From: Fervidobacterium sp. UBA5837
GTDB taxonomy: Bacteria; Thermotogota; Thermotogae; Thermotogales; Fervidobacteriaceae
Length of the DNA: 64,000 nt
Assembly: GCA_002432805.1 (NCBI GenBank)
Contig: DJGV01000008.1
Span: 1-64,000, forward strand
Reading direction: 5' to 3'
Shown here: in pieces, positions 8,695 through 17,713 of the stretch
How positions within the stretch are numbered: position 1 is the stretch's first letter
Layout: every line of letters starts with the position of its first letter
Notes under the pieces: generated by a model
The model's input: the letters and a program-made list of their open reading frames with translations, nothing else
Database searches by the model: none
What the model was told of the DNA's origin: nothing
Program-made: the position numbers and the translations under genes

Positions 8695-9451
8695 TCTGAC
8701 ACGCATAATTACCATTCTTGCCATATTGTTCTTCTATCTGCCTATAATAGTTGTCATTGTATTCTCGTTCAACTCTTCAAAATCACCAGAATGGACTGGT
8801 TTTAGTCTAAGATGGTACTATCAACTATTCACATCCTCCGGTTACATTTGGAGAACGTTTCTCAATTCTATAATAGTTGGTGTATCGTCAAGCATCGTTT
8901 CGGTTGTGTTGGGGACGCTCGGTGCAATTTCGGTGTACCTTGGCTCAAAGAAGTTTAGGAAGGTTATGTGGACGACAACTTACATCCCATTTACAATACC
9001 TGATATAATCATAGGCGTTTCTCTGTTGATATTTTTTACAACGCTCAATGTGAGATTAAGCCTTTTCACGATATTCATCGCCCACGTCACCTTTAGTATG
9101 CCGTACACGATGATGATTGTGCTTACAAGGCTTCATGATTTTGATAAATCTATCATAGAAGCAGCATATGACTTGGGGGCAACAAAGTCTGTCGCTTTGA
9201 GAAAGGTTATCGTGCCAGTTGCAATGCCCGGTATAATTGCTGCCTTTTTTATGGCCTTTACTTTGTCAATCGATGATTTCGTGATAACATTTTTTGTCGC
9301 AGGACCAAGTTCAACGACGTTGCCACTTCAAATATTTTCCATGGTCAGATTTGGTATTTCACCAGTAATAAACGCAATTTCCACACTTTTGCTCCTTGGA
9401 ACTATTTTCATGAGTGTAGCACTGAGAAGGTATGTGCGGTATATAATATAA
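8681..9451 (+). CDS. potC: Spermidine/putrescine ABC transporter permease PotC
   Basis: The second permease subunit, with six predicted helices and the EAA loop EAAYDLGATKSVALRKVIVP near residue 160. The start is GTG 8681 within the end of potB. No potD (periplasmic polyamine-binding protein) follows; the next gene is a nucleoside phosphorylase. The length of 256 residues matches PotC without a fused binding domain. Confidence 0.92.
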   Translation: MKPGNLTRIITILAILFFYLPIIVVIVFSFNSSKSPEWTGFSLRWYYQLFTSSGYIWRTFLNSIIVGVSSSIVSVVLGTLGAISVYLGSKKFRKVMWTTTYIPFTIPDIIIGVSLLIFFTTLNVRLSLFTIFIAHVTFSMPYTMMIVLTRLHDFDKSIIEAAYDLGATKSVALRKVIVPVAMPGIIAAFFMAFTLSIDDFVITFFVAGPSSTTLPLQIFSMVRFGISPVINAISTLLLLGTIFMSVALRRYVRYII

Positions 9452-9461
9452 GCGGAATAGA

Positions 9462-9489
9462 TTGAGAAATCTGACATAAAAATCATAAT
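9462..9489 (+). promoter_or_regulatory. Possible promoter before the nucleoside phosphorylase gene
   Basis: TTGAGA (9462-9467) and CATAAT (9484-9489) are spaced by 16 bases in the 61-base gap after potC. The match is moderate; read-through from potABC is equally possible. Confidence 0.35.
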
Positions 9490-9512
9490 ACATGCTGGGA
9501 GGTGCGAGAAAC

Positions 9513-10346
9513 ATGACTGATGATATCAAGAGATACGTTGAAAGAGTCAACGAAGCAACTGCATATTTGAAAGGTAAGATTGAAAAGACTCCAGAATTTT
9601 GTATAGTACTTGGCTCTGGATTACAAGTAATTGCAGACAGTGTGGAAAACCAAAAGAGGATATCGTACAAGGATATTCCCGAGTTTCCAATTTCGACAGC
9701 ACCGGGACATAAAGGAGAACTCATATTTGGTACACTAAATGGAAAAGAAGTTGTGTTGATGAACGGAAGATTCCATTATTACGAGGGCTATCACATGAGA
9801 GATGTCACTTTTGGAATCAGAGTGATGCAACAGCTCGGCACTAGATACATATTCCTTACGAATGCAGCGGGTGGATTGAATCCTGATTTCGAAGTTGGAA
9901 GACCGATGATAATAAGCGACCACATAAATATGATGGGAGACAATCCCCTAATTGGTTCAAACGTCGATGATTGGGGACCAAGATTCCCTGATATGTCCAA
10001 TGCTTACGATAAGTCACTAAGAGAACTCGCAAAGCAAGTTTCAAGAGAACTTAACATACCGGTGTATGAAGGTGTTTACGTCGCCGTTGCAGGTCCAAAT
10101 TTTGAAACCCCCGCGGAGTTAAGAATGTTTAGAGCACTCGGTGCAGACGCAGTAGGTATGTCAACAGTTCCAGAAGTTATTGCTGCAGCTCACGGTGGAA
10201 TGAAGTTATTAGCTATATCAGCAATAACTGATCGAGCCGTACCAGATGATTTAAAGCCTTTGACTGGTGAAGAGGTCTTGGAAGTAGCAACCAAGACTGG
10301 CAAAATGATAGCAAAGATACTTGCAGAAATGGTTAAAAGGCTGTAA
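9513..10346 (+). CDS. Purine nucleoside phosphorylase (class II, PunA-type)
   Basis: Phosphorolyses inosine or guanosine to base plus ribose-1-phosphate for purine salvage. Diagnostic segments are GSGLQVIAD near residue 30, the phosphate-binding HKGE and GRFHYYEGY, TNAAGGLN near 112, and GPNFETPAE with the purine-site Glu near 195. The length (277 residues) fits the trimeric class. ATG 9513 is preferred because GGGAGGTG lies eight bases upstream; ATG 9492 overlaps that site. Confidence 0.93.
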   Translation: MTDDIKRYVERVNEATAYLKGKIEKTPEFCIVLGSGLQVIADSVENQKRISYKDIPEFPISTAPGHKGELIFGTLNGKEVVLMNGRFHYYEGYHMRDVTFGIRVMQQLGTRYIFLTNAAGGLNPDFEVGRPMIISDHINMMGDNPLIGSNVDDWGPRFPDMSNAYDKSLRELAKQVSRELNIPVYEGVYVAVAGPNFETPAELRMFRALGADAVGMSTVPEVIAAAHGGMKLLAISAITDRAVPDDLKPLTGEEVLEVATKTGKMIAKILAEMVKRL

Positions 10347-10412
10347 TATTCCTGCTTTTTGATATTTCTTTACATTTGCCACACAAATTCATTTGGCGCG
10401 AGGTGGGGGAAG

Positions 10413-12695
10413 ATGTCTATAAGAAACAGGCTCATAATTTTGTCAATATTCTTGGTAACGGTTCCATTGATACTTTCGCTGGTCTTTACAATCTTCAATT
10501 TATCTAGAGAAAGTACAAGGATCGAAGAGGACGTAAATAGGCAAATTGGTGATCCGAAGGTCATATTCAAAGATTTCTTGGACGAATTCTCTGCACAGCT
10601 TGATAAAAACATAAATGACTACAACGAAAAATTAAAGGCCTCTGTGGAAGAGCAAAAGGAAACCGTTGAGAAGGCCTTTGAAGATGTTTACACATCGACA
10701 CTGAACAGTGAGATAGAATCTGTAGGTAATATAACCGATAATTTCATAAAAGAGAGAATCAGTACTATAGAAAATATCGCAAAAATCGCTGCTACAACAA
10801 AGGATGTAGTTAACGCTGCAAGTCTAAAGAATATCGATGTTACAACGAAGAGGGCTTTGCTCGATAATTTCGTTCAAAGGGGTCTATTCGATTACATAGC
10901 GCTCTGGACCGTTGATAATCAAGAGCCAAGGCTTAAATTGAGGCCTTATACGTCGATTGATTCAAGATTTTTGGTAGAATATGCGTATTCTCTCGCATCC
11001 GGAGTTTCGTCAGCGTTGTACAAAGATTTGGAGTTCATTGATCCACTACGTGAGAGAACAGCAAAGATATTCGCTTCACCATCGATTTACGCAGAGACGT
11101 TTCCGTACGTGGGTAAAGCTGAACTGTACCTTGTTTCCATCCAGCCTGTTGTTCATCCACAGCTTGGTAATACTATAACTGGATTTGTCATGGCAGCAGC
11201 TAGATTGGGTAATGACTTCCTTGATGAAATAAAAAGATTGACGAACGCAGATTTGACAATCTACATAAGTGGAAAGGCATATGCCACAACTCGTACAGAT
11301 GAGAATGGTGAGAGAAAGGTACAGATGGATGAGCCACAAGAATCACAGTACGCTTTCAATGTAGGAAATGAAGAGTACATGGCTATTAAGAGGGCATTTA
11401 ACATAGCTGGTAACGACTTGGGAAGTATTGAGATAGCGTTGAAGCGAGAGAATGTGAATTCACAATTTGTAATCCCCGAACCTGAGAAGTTCATAATGCC
11501 TGAGATAACGTTGCCTAAGATTGACGTGAGTGTAGACCTCAACCTTGGAAGAGTAGTCATGTTAAACATAATCATAGGGCTTGTAATCTTGGGTATAGCA
11601 CTTGTAATTTCTGTACCTTTAATCAATTCGATTTCAAAAGAAATTGTCAATTCGGCAGCACTGATAGAAAAGTTTTCAAATGGTGAGTTCATAACTGTCG
11701 ATGTTAAGGCTACAGGAGAATTTGAAAGTGTTATAAAGTCTCTGAAGCGACTCTCTGAGAATTTGCGTAACTATTCAAATGATATGAAAATGAGCTCAAC
11801 GTCGCTGAGTAACGAAGTTGATCAGATTTTAAAAACTAATGATGTGCTCAGAAACTCTGTTGGAAACTTTACCGAGTTCGTCAACGATTACATTTCAAGT
11901 GTTGATGAAATCAAGACGAAAATCCAAACGCTTGAAGCAACGCTGAGCAGCTCTATTTCAAATAATGACAACTTGTCAAATCAACTGAGAGGATTGCTTG
12001 AAGATATCGAACATACGCAATCTGAAATTCTGAAAAACGTTGTTTTGATAGAGGAAATGAATGAATCTGTCAATTCAAACATCGAGGTATTTGAAAAGTT
12101 TAGTACGACCGTTAGAAGAACTATAGAGAAATTCTCTAAAATAAGAGATGCAATAACCAACATTCAAAACGTTGCGTCTCAGACGAATTTGCTTGCACTC
12201 AATGCAGCTATCGAAGCAGCAAGAGCTGGAGATGCAGGACGCGGTTTTGCAGTGGTTGCAGATGAAGTAATGAAACTTTCTGTACAGATCAACGACTTAT
12301 CAAAGAACTTGGTGAAAGATGTTGATACCTACACTGGAGACCTAAAGGAACTTGACGAGTTGTACGAGACTTCTGGAGAAAAGTTCCAAAAACTCCAGAC
12401 GGCCAACAATGAATTCTCTTCTAACTATTATTCAGTCATAGAAAAGGTGCAAGGTATAGGGAATGTTAGTGCACAAGTCAGTGGACAGATTCAAGAGAAT
12501 ATAAGAGCTTTTTCAGAGATAGAAGAGCTTATGACCGAGGTCTCAGATGCTGTTGAGGTCTCATCGAGGAAATTGGGTGAGTTCAACGAGGAATTCAACA
12601 ATATCACAAAACTCTTCGACGAACTTTCCTCAAGTTCGGACAAATTGAAAAACATCGCGGCAAAGATGCAAGAAATAGCTTTATGGTTTAAATGA
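10413..12695 (+). CDS. Methyl-accepting chemotaxis protein
   Basis: A transmembrane chemoreceptor of 760 residues. An N-terminal membrane helix (about 7-29) is followed by a long extracytoplasmic sensor of about 350 residues, a second membrane helix near 385-407, a HAMP-like stretch and a coiled-coil signalling region. The conserved hairpin tip reads IQNVASQTNLLALNAAIEAA near residue 590, then GRGFAVVADEV. The ligand is unknown; the sensor is not clearly a double Cache domain. I chose ATG 10413 because GAGGTGGGGGAAG precedes it. It lies 66 bases after the phosphorylase, probably in the same transcript, which hints at but does not prove a nucleoside-related ligand. A strong terminator follows. 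Confidence 0.92.
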   Translation: MSIRNRLIILSIFLVTVPLILSLVFTIFNLSRESTRIEEDVNRQIGDPKVIFKDFLDEFSAQLDKNINDYNEKLKASVEEQKETVEKAFEDVYTSTLNSEIESVGNITDNFIKERISTIENIAKIAATTKDVVNAASLKNIDVTTKRALLDNFVQRGLFDYIALWTVDNQEPRLKLRPYTSIDSRFLVEYAYSLASGVSSALYKDLEFIDPLRERTAKIFASPSIYAETFPYVGKAELYLVSIQPVVHPQLGNTITGFVMAAARLGNDFLDEIKRLTNADLTIYISGKAYATTRTDENGERKVQMDEPQESQYAFNVGNEEYMAIKRAFNIAGNDLGSIEIALKRENVNSQFVIPEPEKFIMPEITLPKIDVSVDLNLGRVVMLNIIIGLVILGIALVISVPLINSISKEIVNSAALIEKFSNGEFITVDVKATGEFESVIKSLKRLSENLRNYSNDMKMSSTSLSNEVDQILKTNDVLRNSVGNFTEFVNDYISSVDEIKTKIQTLEATLSSSISNNDNLSNQLRGLLEDIEHTQSEILKNVVLIEEMNESVNSNIEVFEKFSTTVRRTIEKFSKIRDAITNIQNVASQTNLLALNAAIEAARAGDAGRGFAVVADEVMKLSVQINDLSKNLVKDVDTYTGDLKELDELYETSGEKFQKLQTANNEFSSNYYSVIEKVQGIGNVSAQVSGQIQENIRAFSEIEELMTEVSDAVEVSSRKLGEFNEEFNNITKLFDELSSSSDKLKNIAAKMQEIALWFK

Positions 12696-12770
12696 TTTTT
12701 CAGTATCGACGTGTTGAATAAGCATCAGTTACATAAGTTATATACATTATAAAAAACAATTCAAGAAATC

Positions 12771-12840
12771 AAAAGATGGCCTTTTAGACAAAATAGTGTA
12801 ATTCGTGTTTTTCAAAGGGCCATCTTTTTTTACAACATAA
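12771..12840 (+). terminator. Terminator after the chemoreceptor gene
   Basis: AAAGATGGCC near 12772-12781 pairs with GGCCATCTTT at 12828-12837, with flanking TTT/AAA extending the stem. A loop of about 45 bases separates the arms and TTTTTTT follows. The loop is unusually long for an intrinsic terminator. Confidence 0.65.
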
Positions 12841-12847
12841 ACTATGG

Positions 12848-12853
12848 TATAAT
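12848..12853 (+). promoter_or_regulatory. Extended -10 promoter for mnmE
   Basis: TGGTATAAT (TG dinucleotide at 12845-12846, TATAAT at 12848-12853) lies 40 bases before the mnmE start, directly after the preceding terminator. No convincing -35 element is seen, as is common with an extended -10. Confidence 0.5.
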
Positions 12854-12892
12854 TTAGTATTGTAAAAAGTGAAGAATTTAGAGGTGGAAATT

Positions 12893-14230
12893 TTGAATCT
12901 GGAGATTAGAGATACCATAGCAGCTATATCAACACCATATGGAACTGGTGCAATAGCGGTTGTAAGGATGAGTGGTCCACAGTCGCTGTATATCGTTTCA
13001 AAAAGCCTTGCCAAAAGTGTTAAGGCAGAAAGGAAAATGCAGTATCGTAATTTCTTTGATAGTAATGGAGAGTTGATAGATGAAGTTTTGATAACATACT
13101 TTAAAGGTCCAAAGAGCTACACTGGTGAGGATATGATAGAAATATACTGTCACGGTGGTGTTTTGGTTACAAATAGGATACTAGATACGTTGATATCAAA
13201 CGGTGCACGTTTGGCTACAAAAGGGGAGTTTACAAGGCGGGCTTTTCTGAATGGCAAGATGGATTTGCTAAAGGCAGAAGCTATACTCAACATCATAGAA
13301 GCAAAGAGTGAGAGTGGGCTTAAGCTCGCTTTGGAGAATCTTAAAGGTAAGTTGTCCGATGAACTGGAAGTGCTCAGAAGAATGCTCATAGACGTACTTG
13401 CAAAGGTGGAAGTTTCGATAGATTACAGTGACGATGTAATAATCTCCGACGATGAAATCCTTTCTGACTTGAAATATATAGAAAGATTCCTTTCGAGTAA
13501 GGTCAAGTACGCTGATCGTGGTTTACACGTCTCAACTGGCGTAACGATGGCAATTGTTGGAAAACCAAATGTTGGTAAGAGCACGCTGTTGAACAAATTA
13601 CTTGTCGAAGATAGAGCCATAGTGACGGAGATTCCAGGCACTACACGAGATGTAATCAAAGGTGAGATAAAGATTCAAGGAATACATTTTGTCATATCAG
13701 ATACGGCAGGTATAAGAAAAACACATGATAGAATAGAAAAGATAGGCATACAAAAGACGTTGAAAGAAGCTGAAAAAGCAGATATCATTCTCTTTGTTTT
13801 AGACGCTGTAACAGGGTTTACAAAAGAAGATGAGTACATACTCGAAATAATAGAATCCGGTAATTTCGTACCAGTCTGGAACAAAGTGGATGTTGGAGCT
13901 AATTCTGTCAAGCTCGGCGATGATGTTCACATAAGTGCTTCAACGGGAATTGGTATGAAAGATTTGGAAGATACGATAGTAAAGAAAGTTAAGCCGTTAA
14001 TAGATGACGGGGAATTATCGCACGTTATAAGCGAAAGGCAACTGGAATATTTGAAGAGAATGGACCACTACGTCAAAAGTTCTATTAGCGTTTTAGAACA
14101 GGGTTATCCGGTGGATATCGTATCGTTGGATATCAGAAAGGCTTTGGGTGAGTTGGATGAATTATCTGGGAGGAATTTTACGGAGGATCTACTCGATAAC
14201 ATATTCTCGAATTTTTGCGTGGGTAAGTGA
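12893..14230 (+). CDS. mnmE: tRNA uridine-5-carboxymethylaminomethyl(34) synthesis GTPase MnmE
   Basis: With MnmG it modifies the wobble uridine of tRNAs. The N-terminal tetrahydrofolate-binding domain is visible (DTIAAISTPYGTGAIAVVRMSG at the start, and TGEDMIEIYCHGG). The G domain starts near residue 220 with GKPNVGKST and continues with PGTTRD, DTAG and NKVD. The chain ends in the family's C-terminal Cys-x-Gly-Lys tail (CVGK), whose Cys is required for activity. I chose TTG 12893, five bases after GAGGTGG; an in-frame GTG at 12869 precedes that site. The length is 445 residues. mnmG is not in the window. Confidence 0.95.
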   Translation: MNLEIRDTIAAISTPYGTGAIAVVRMSGPQSLYIVSKSLAKSVKAERKMQYRNFFDSNGELIDEVLITYFKGPKSYTGEDMIEIYCHGGVLVTNRILDTLISNGARLATKGEFTRRAFLNGKMDLLKAEAILNIIEAKSESGLKLALENLKGKLSDELEVLRRMLIDVLAKVEVSIDYSDDVIISDDEILSDLKYIERFLSSKVKYADRGLHVSTGVTMAIVGKPNVGKSTLLNKLLVEDRAIVTEIPGTTRDVIKGEIKIQGIHFVISDTAGIRKTHDRIEKIGIQKTLKEAEKADIILFVLDAVTGFTKEDEYILEIIESGNFVPVWNKVDVGANSVKLGDDVHISASTGIGMKDLEDTIVKKVKPLIDDGELSHVISERQLEYLKRMDHYVKSSISVLEQGYPVDIVSLDIRKALGELDELSGRNFTEDLLDNIFSNFCVGK

Positions 14231-14267
14231 TAGGAACGTTGAAAATGTGCGTAAATAGCTCATGGAA

Positions 14268-14340
14268 TAAAAAAGCGGGTCTTTTTTTGACCCGCATAAA
14301 GCCGTGGGGGGTGTATCTCAAGGGGGATAGGGGTTCTCTG
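14268..14340 (-). ncRNA. Candidate C-rich small RNA antisense to the flhA leader
   Basis: The minus strand carries, in order, an extended -10 TGATACAAT (14354-14346), a start expected near 14339, a GC-rich stretch with CCCC, CCCCC and CCCCCC runs, and an intrinsic terminator with a 7-bp stem and T tail ending near 14269. The product would be about 70 nt with no coding capacity. In AT-rich thermophile DNA, a GC-rich island between genes often marks structured RNA. It could instead be a plus-strand leader element. No expression evidence is available. Confidence 0.33.
14269..14295 (-). terminator. Minus-strand intrinsic terminator between mnmE and flhA
   Basis: GCGGGTC (14275-14281) and GACCCGC (14289-14295) form a perfect stem around seven T residues. 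On the plus strand the hairpin is followed by ATAAAG, which is not a U tract. On the minus strand it is followed by six to seven T. It therefore terminates leftward transcription best, although no annotated leftward gene lies to its right. Confidence 0.65.
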
Positions 14341-14543
14341 GAAAGATTGTATCATTATTATTGTTAAATTATTAGTGCCTTTGATAGTACTATTGTCGAA
14401 CAATTTTGTTACACAGGTTTTTCTATACCTATTAACGTTAATCAGTCTATCTCATTATTCTCACTTCTAGTTATTTAGACACTGTATAAGTAAAAATCGT
14501 TCAAAAGTTTAGAAAAATTCTTTGGATTTTCAGAGGTGATGCT
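14296..14543 (+). promoter_or_regulatory. Leader region of the flagellar operon, with a palindrome
   Basis: The gap of 313 bases between mnmE and flhA contains no protein gene that I can support. It holds the G-rich block 14306-14333 (runs of six, five and four G), a perfect 12-base palindrome ATTAACGTTAAT at 14431-14442, and several weak -10-like sites (TATACC 14424-14429, TATAAG upstream of flhA). I could not fix one promoter. AGAGGTGATGCTG is the flhA ribosome site. The palindrome could be an operator. Confidence 0.35.
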
Positions 14544-16598
14544 GTGAATACTGATATTATAGTAGCTTTGCTGGTCGTTGCCATCATCTTTCTGATGATC
14601 ATACCTATACCTAATTTTCTACTTGACTTTTTTCAACTCCTAAATATATCCATATCATTGATTTTACTCTTTTCCACAATGTACATCACTACTGCTCTTG
14701 AACTTGCATCGTTTCCAACTATTTTGCTGATCATAACTATATTTCGCCTATCGCTAAACGTTGCATCTACAAGAGCTATACTCTTGCAAGGCGCGGGTTT
14801 TGGTGGAAAAGTTATCCAAGCCTTCGGTAATTTCGTTGTCGGTGGAAATTATGTTGTCGGTATAGTTATATTCATCATTTTGGTCATCATACAATTCATA
14901 GTGATCACGAGAGGTTCAGAGCGTATCTCGGAAGTTGCAGCGCGTTTTACCCTCGATGCCATGCCTGGTAAGCAGATGAGTGTCGATGCTGATCTTAATG
15001 CTGGGTTGATAAACGAGAGCGAGGCAAGGCACAAGAGAGATCAAATAAGGCGTGAGGCAGATTTCTATGGTGCAATGGATGGTGCATCGAAGTTCGTTCG
15101 TGGTGATGCAATTGCTAGTATAATAATAACATTGGTCAATAGTATAGGTGGTATTCTCATAGGTGTACTGATGCATCAAATGGGATTTGCCGAGGCAGCT
15201 GCAACTTTTTTGTTGTACACAGTTGGTGATGGATTGGTTAGTCAGATTCCAGCATTGATGGTTTCAACAGCTACAGGTATACTTGTATCGCGCAGTGCTA
15301 CAGAGGAGAACTTGGGTGCAGAATTAATCAAGGAATTGAGTAACGAGAAGCGAGTAATCATACTGACTGGCAGTGTGATCATATTTCTTGGATTGTTCAC
15401 ACCTCTTCCAACGTTGACAAGCCTCTTAATAGGCGGATTTTTCATTACTGCTGGTGTCATGATAAGAAGGCGGGAAGCGGTACAACCTGAAGGTGGCTCA
15501 GCTGCTGCAATAATGGGTGCACCGCCACCCAGTGCACCTTCTGGGCCGATTTTGTCAACTCCTGAGGAAGTGGCTGAGGTAATACAATCTGATACAGTAG
15601 AGATAAACATCGGGTACGGGCTCCTTCCTTTAGCTGACCTTTCACAAGGTGGTGATATACTAGAGAGACTGACGATGATAAGAAGACAATTGGCACAAGA
15701 ACTTGGCCTTGTACTATCTCCTATAAGAGTTAGAGACAGTGTAATTCTAAAACCAAATGAATATGCAATCTTTATACGAGGTGCTGAGGTTTCAAGATAC
15801 GAATTAATACCAAACAGATTGTTGGCAATAAACCCCGGATTTGTTACTGAAAAGATAGCAGGCATAGAGGTGAAAGAGCCTGCCTTTGGGTTAGAAGCAT
15901 TCTGGATTGATGAAAGTAAGAAGAATGAAGCTACACAGAAAGGTTATACCATAGTTGATCCACCAACAGTTTTTGCAACCCATGTGACCGAGGTGTTGAA
16001 AAAGTACGGTGTAGAACTTTTAGGAAACAGGGAATTCCAATTACTTGTGGATGGATTGAGGAACAAGTTCGAAAAACTGGTTGACGATGTTTTCAATTCT
16101 GTCAAACCGACGGTTGTAAAGAAAGTCCTTCAAGGATTACTCAGTGAGGGCATATCTATTAGAAATCTCTCTTTTATTTTCGAACTAATCTTGGACAATT
16201 CAGAGAGAGCACGTGATATAGAGAGCTTAACAGAGTATGTAAGAAGAGGGCTGAAACGCCAGATTGCCACAAGACTCTTATCTCAAGACAAGCAAATTCA
16301 CGCAATCGCATTGGACAGCGATTTAGAAAGAATACTTACCGAATCGATTACGCAAGGTGACCAGGGAACTTTCCTGAATGTCAATCCTCAGATAATGAGG
16401 GAAGTAATTGAGAAGATTTCCCAGGAATTAGAGAAAATTATGAGAAAAGGATATTCCCCTGTGCTTGTTGTTTCAAGTAGCATCAGGCCATATTTGGCAA
16501 AGATGATATTGAGGTTTATACAAGGAATATCGGTTCTCTCTTTTGAAGAGATACCAGAAGATATCAATCTATCAATTGAAGGTGTGGTGAGGATATGA
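14544..16598 (+). CDS. flhA: Flagellar export apparatus protein FlhA
   Basis: A core gate of the flagellar type III export machine. The N-terminal half has about eight membrane helices, with the family's conserved cytoplasmic segment (STRAILLQG, SEVAARFTLDAMPGKQMSVDADLNAG near residues 125-155). The C-terminal half from about 330 is the soluble export-substrate and chaperone platform. The length of 684 residues is standard. The start is GTG 14544 after AGAGGTGATGCT. It opens the flagellar operon and overlaps flhF by ATGA. Confidence 0.96.
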   Translation: MNTDIIVALLVVAIIFLMIIPIPNFLLDFFQLLNISISLILLFSTMYITTALELASFPTILLIITIFRLSLNVASTRAILLQGAGFGGKVIQAFGNFVVGGNYVVGIVIFIILVIIQFIVITRGSERISEVAARFTLDAMPGKQMSVDADLNAGLINESEARHKRDQIRREADFYGAMDGASKFVRGDAIASIIITLVNSIGGILIGVLMHQMGFAEAAATFLLYTVGDGLVSQIPALMVSTATGILVSRSATEENLGAELIKELSNEKRVIILTGSVIIFLGLFTPLPTLTSLLIGGFFITAGVMIRRREAVQPEGGSAAAIMGAPPPSAPSGPILSTPEEVAEVIQSDTVEINIGYGLLPLADLSQGGDILERLTMIRRQLAQELGLVLSPIRVRDSVILKPNEYAIFIRGAEVSRYELIPNRLLAINPGFVTEKIAGIEVKEPAFGLEAFWIDESKKNEATQKGYTIVDPPTVFATHVTEVLKKYGVELLGNREFQLLVDGLRNKFEKLVDDVFNSVKPTVVKKVLQGLLSEGISIRNLSFIFELILDNSERARDIESLTEYVRRGLKRQIATRLLSQDKQIHAIALDSDLERILTESITQGDQGTFLNVNPQIMREVIEKISQELEKIMRKGYSPVLVVSSSIRPYLAKMILRFIQGISVLSFEEIPEDINLSIEGVVRI

Positions 16599-17713
16599 TA
16601 GTAAAAAAATACGTAGTCAATGATATAAAGGAAGCATTCGAAAAAATCCGAGTAGAACTTGGAAAAGACGCAGTTATTCTCAGCACACGAAAGGTTAAAA
16701 AAGGCGGATTTTTGGGCATAGGTGCAAAGACGTACATCGAAGTGACCGCGGCAGTTGAAGACAAAAAGCCACAACAGACCGAGGAAAAGGGACAGATATA
16801 CAAACTTCAGGAGATATTATCAAAGAACAAGGAAGGTACTCAGTCTAGCGGAGATTTTAATGAGTTGAAAAAGATGATGATTGAACTTAAATCGATGATG
16901 TCCACTCAAAAATCCAACGAATCTCAATGGATACAAGATTTTAGAAAAGCACTTGAAAGGCAAGACATTGATGAAGACATAGAAGATAAGCTCGTTGAAT
17001 ATGCAAAGATGAAATATCAAGAACTGGATTTCTCAAATGAGAATACGCGTCTTATCCTCTCTGAAATGTTTTTACCCTTTATTAATACCGCAGTTCCAGA
17101 ATTAAAAGGTAGGGTTCTTTTTACTGGTCCAACGGGCGTTGGTAAGACAACAACAATTGCGAAAATTGCTGCTAAGTTAAAGCTAAATGATCACAAGAAA
17201 GTCTCAATAATCACACTCGATACTTACCGAATTGCCGCTGTAGATCAACTAAAAACTTATGCAATGTTGTTAGATGTTCCAATAAGAGTGGCCTACACGC
17301 CTAAAGAAGCAAAACTTGAAGTAGAAGCACTAAGTGATTACGATGTGATTTTGATAGATACCGCAGGCCGCAGTCAGAAAAATGAAATGCACATGACTGA
17401 AATAAAGGCAATGTCTGAAGTGGTGAATCCAGACTATTTATTCTTGGTCATCGGAATGCAGTACAGAAAAGAAGATGTAAGGGAGATATTACAGAAGTTT
17501 TCTACTCTCAACCCTACTCACGTCGTACTTTCTAAAATGGATGAGACATCAGCACTTGGACACTTTTTAAATATTTCTTCATTTTTGAACGTTCCAATTG
17601 CGTATATAACTAACGGACAAAGGGTACCTGATGATATAATAGAGGCAAATAACCGCGAGCTTGCGGTTTTGTTGTCGCGAGAGGTGCTTAAATATGCAAG
17701 ACCAAGCAAGTAA
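16595..17713 (+). CDS. flhF: Flagellar biosynthesis SRP-like GTPase FlhF
   Basis: An SRP-family GTPase that sets flagellar position and number. A basic N-terminal domain of about 150 residues precedes the N and G domains. The P loop GPTGVGKTTTIAKIAAK lies near residue 180, followed by DTYRIAAVDQLKTYA, DTAGRSQ and SKMDET. The start is ATG 16595 coupled to the flhA stop. It is followed by its regulator flhG with a 20-base overlap. Confidence 0.95.
   Translation: MIVKKYVVNDIKEAFEKIRVELGKDAVILSTRKVKKGGFLGIGAKTYIEVTAAVEDKKPQQTEEKGQIYKLQEILSKNKEGTQSSGDFNELKKMMIELKSMMSTQKSNESQWIQDFRKALERQDIDEDIEDKLVEYAKMKYQELDFSNENTRLILSEMFLPFINTAVPELKGRVLFTGPTGVGKTTTIAKIAAKLKLNDHKKVSIITLDTYRIAAVDQLKTYAMLLDVPIRVAYTPKEAKLEVEALSDYDVILIDTAGRSQKNEMHMTEIKAMSEVVNPDYLFLVIGMQYRKEDVREILQKFSTLNPTHVVLSKMDETSALGHFLNISSFLNVPIAYITNGQRVPDDIIEANNRELAVLLSREVLKYARPSK

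Noticed and set aside
15242..15865. A 207-codon open frame antisense within flhA
   Set aside because: It lies wholly opposite a strongly conserved gene, lacks a ribosome site and has no recognisable domain; it mirrors codon bias of flhA.
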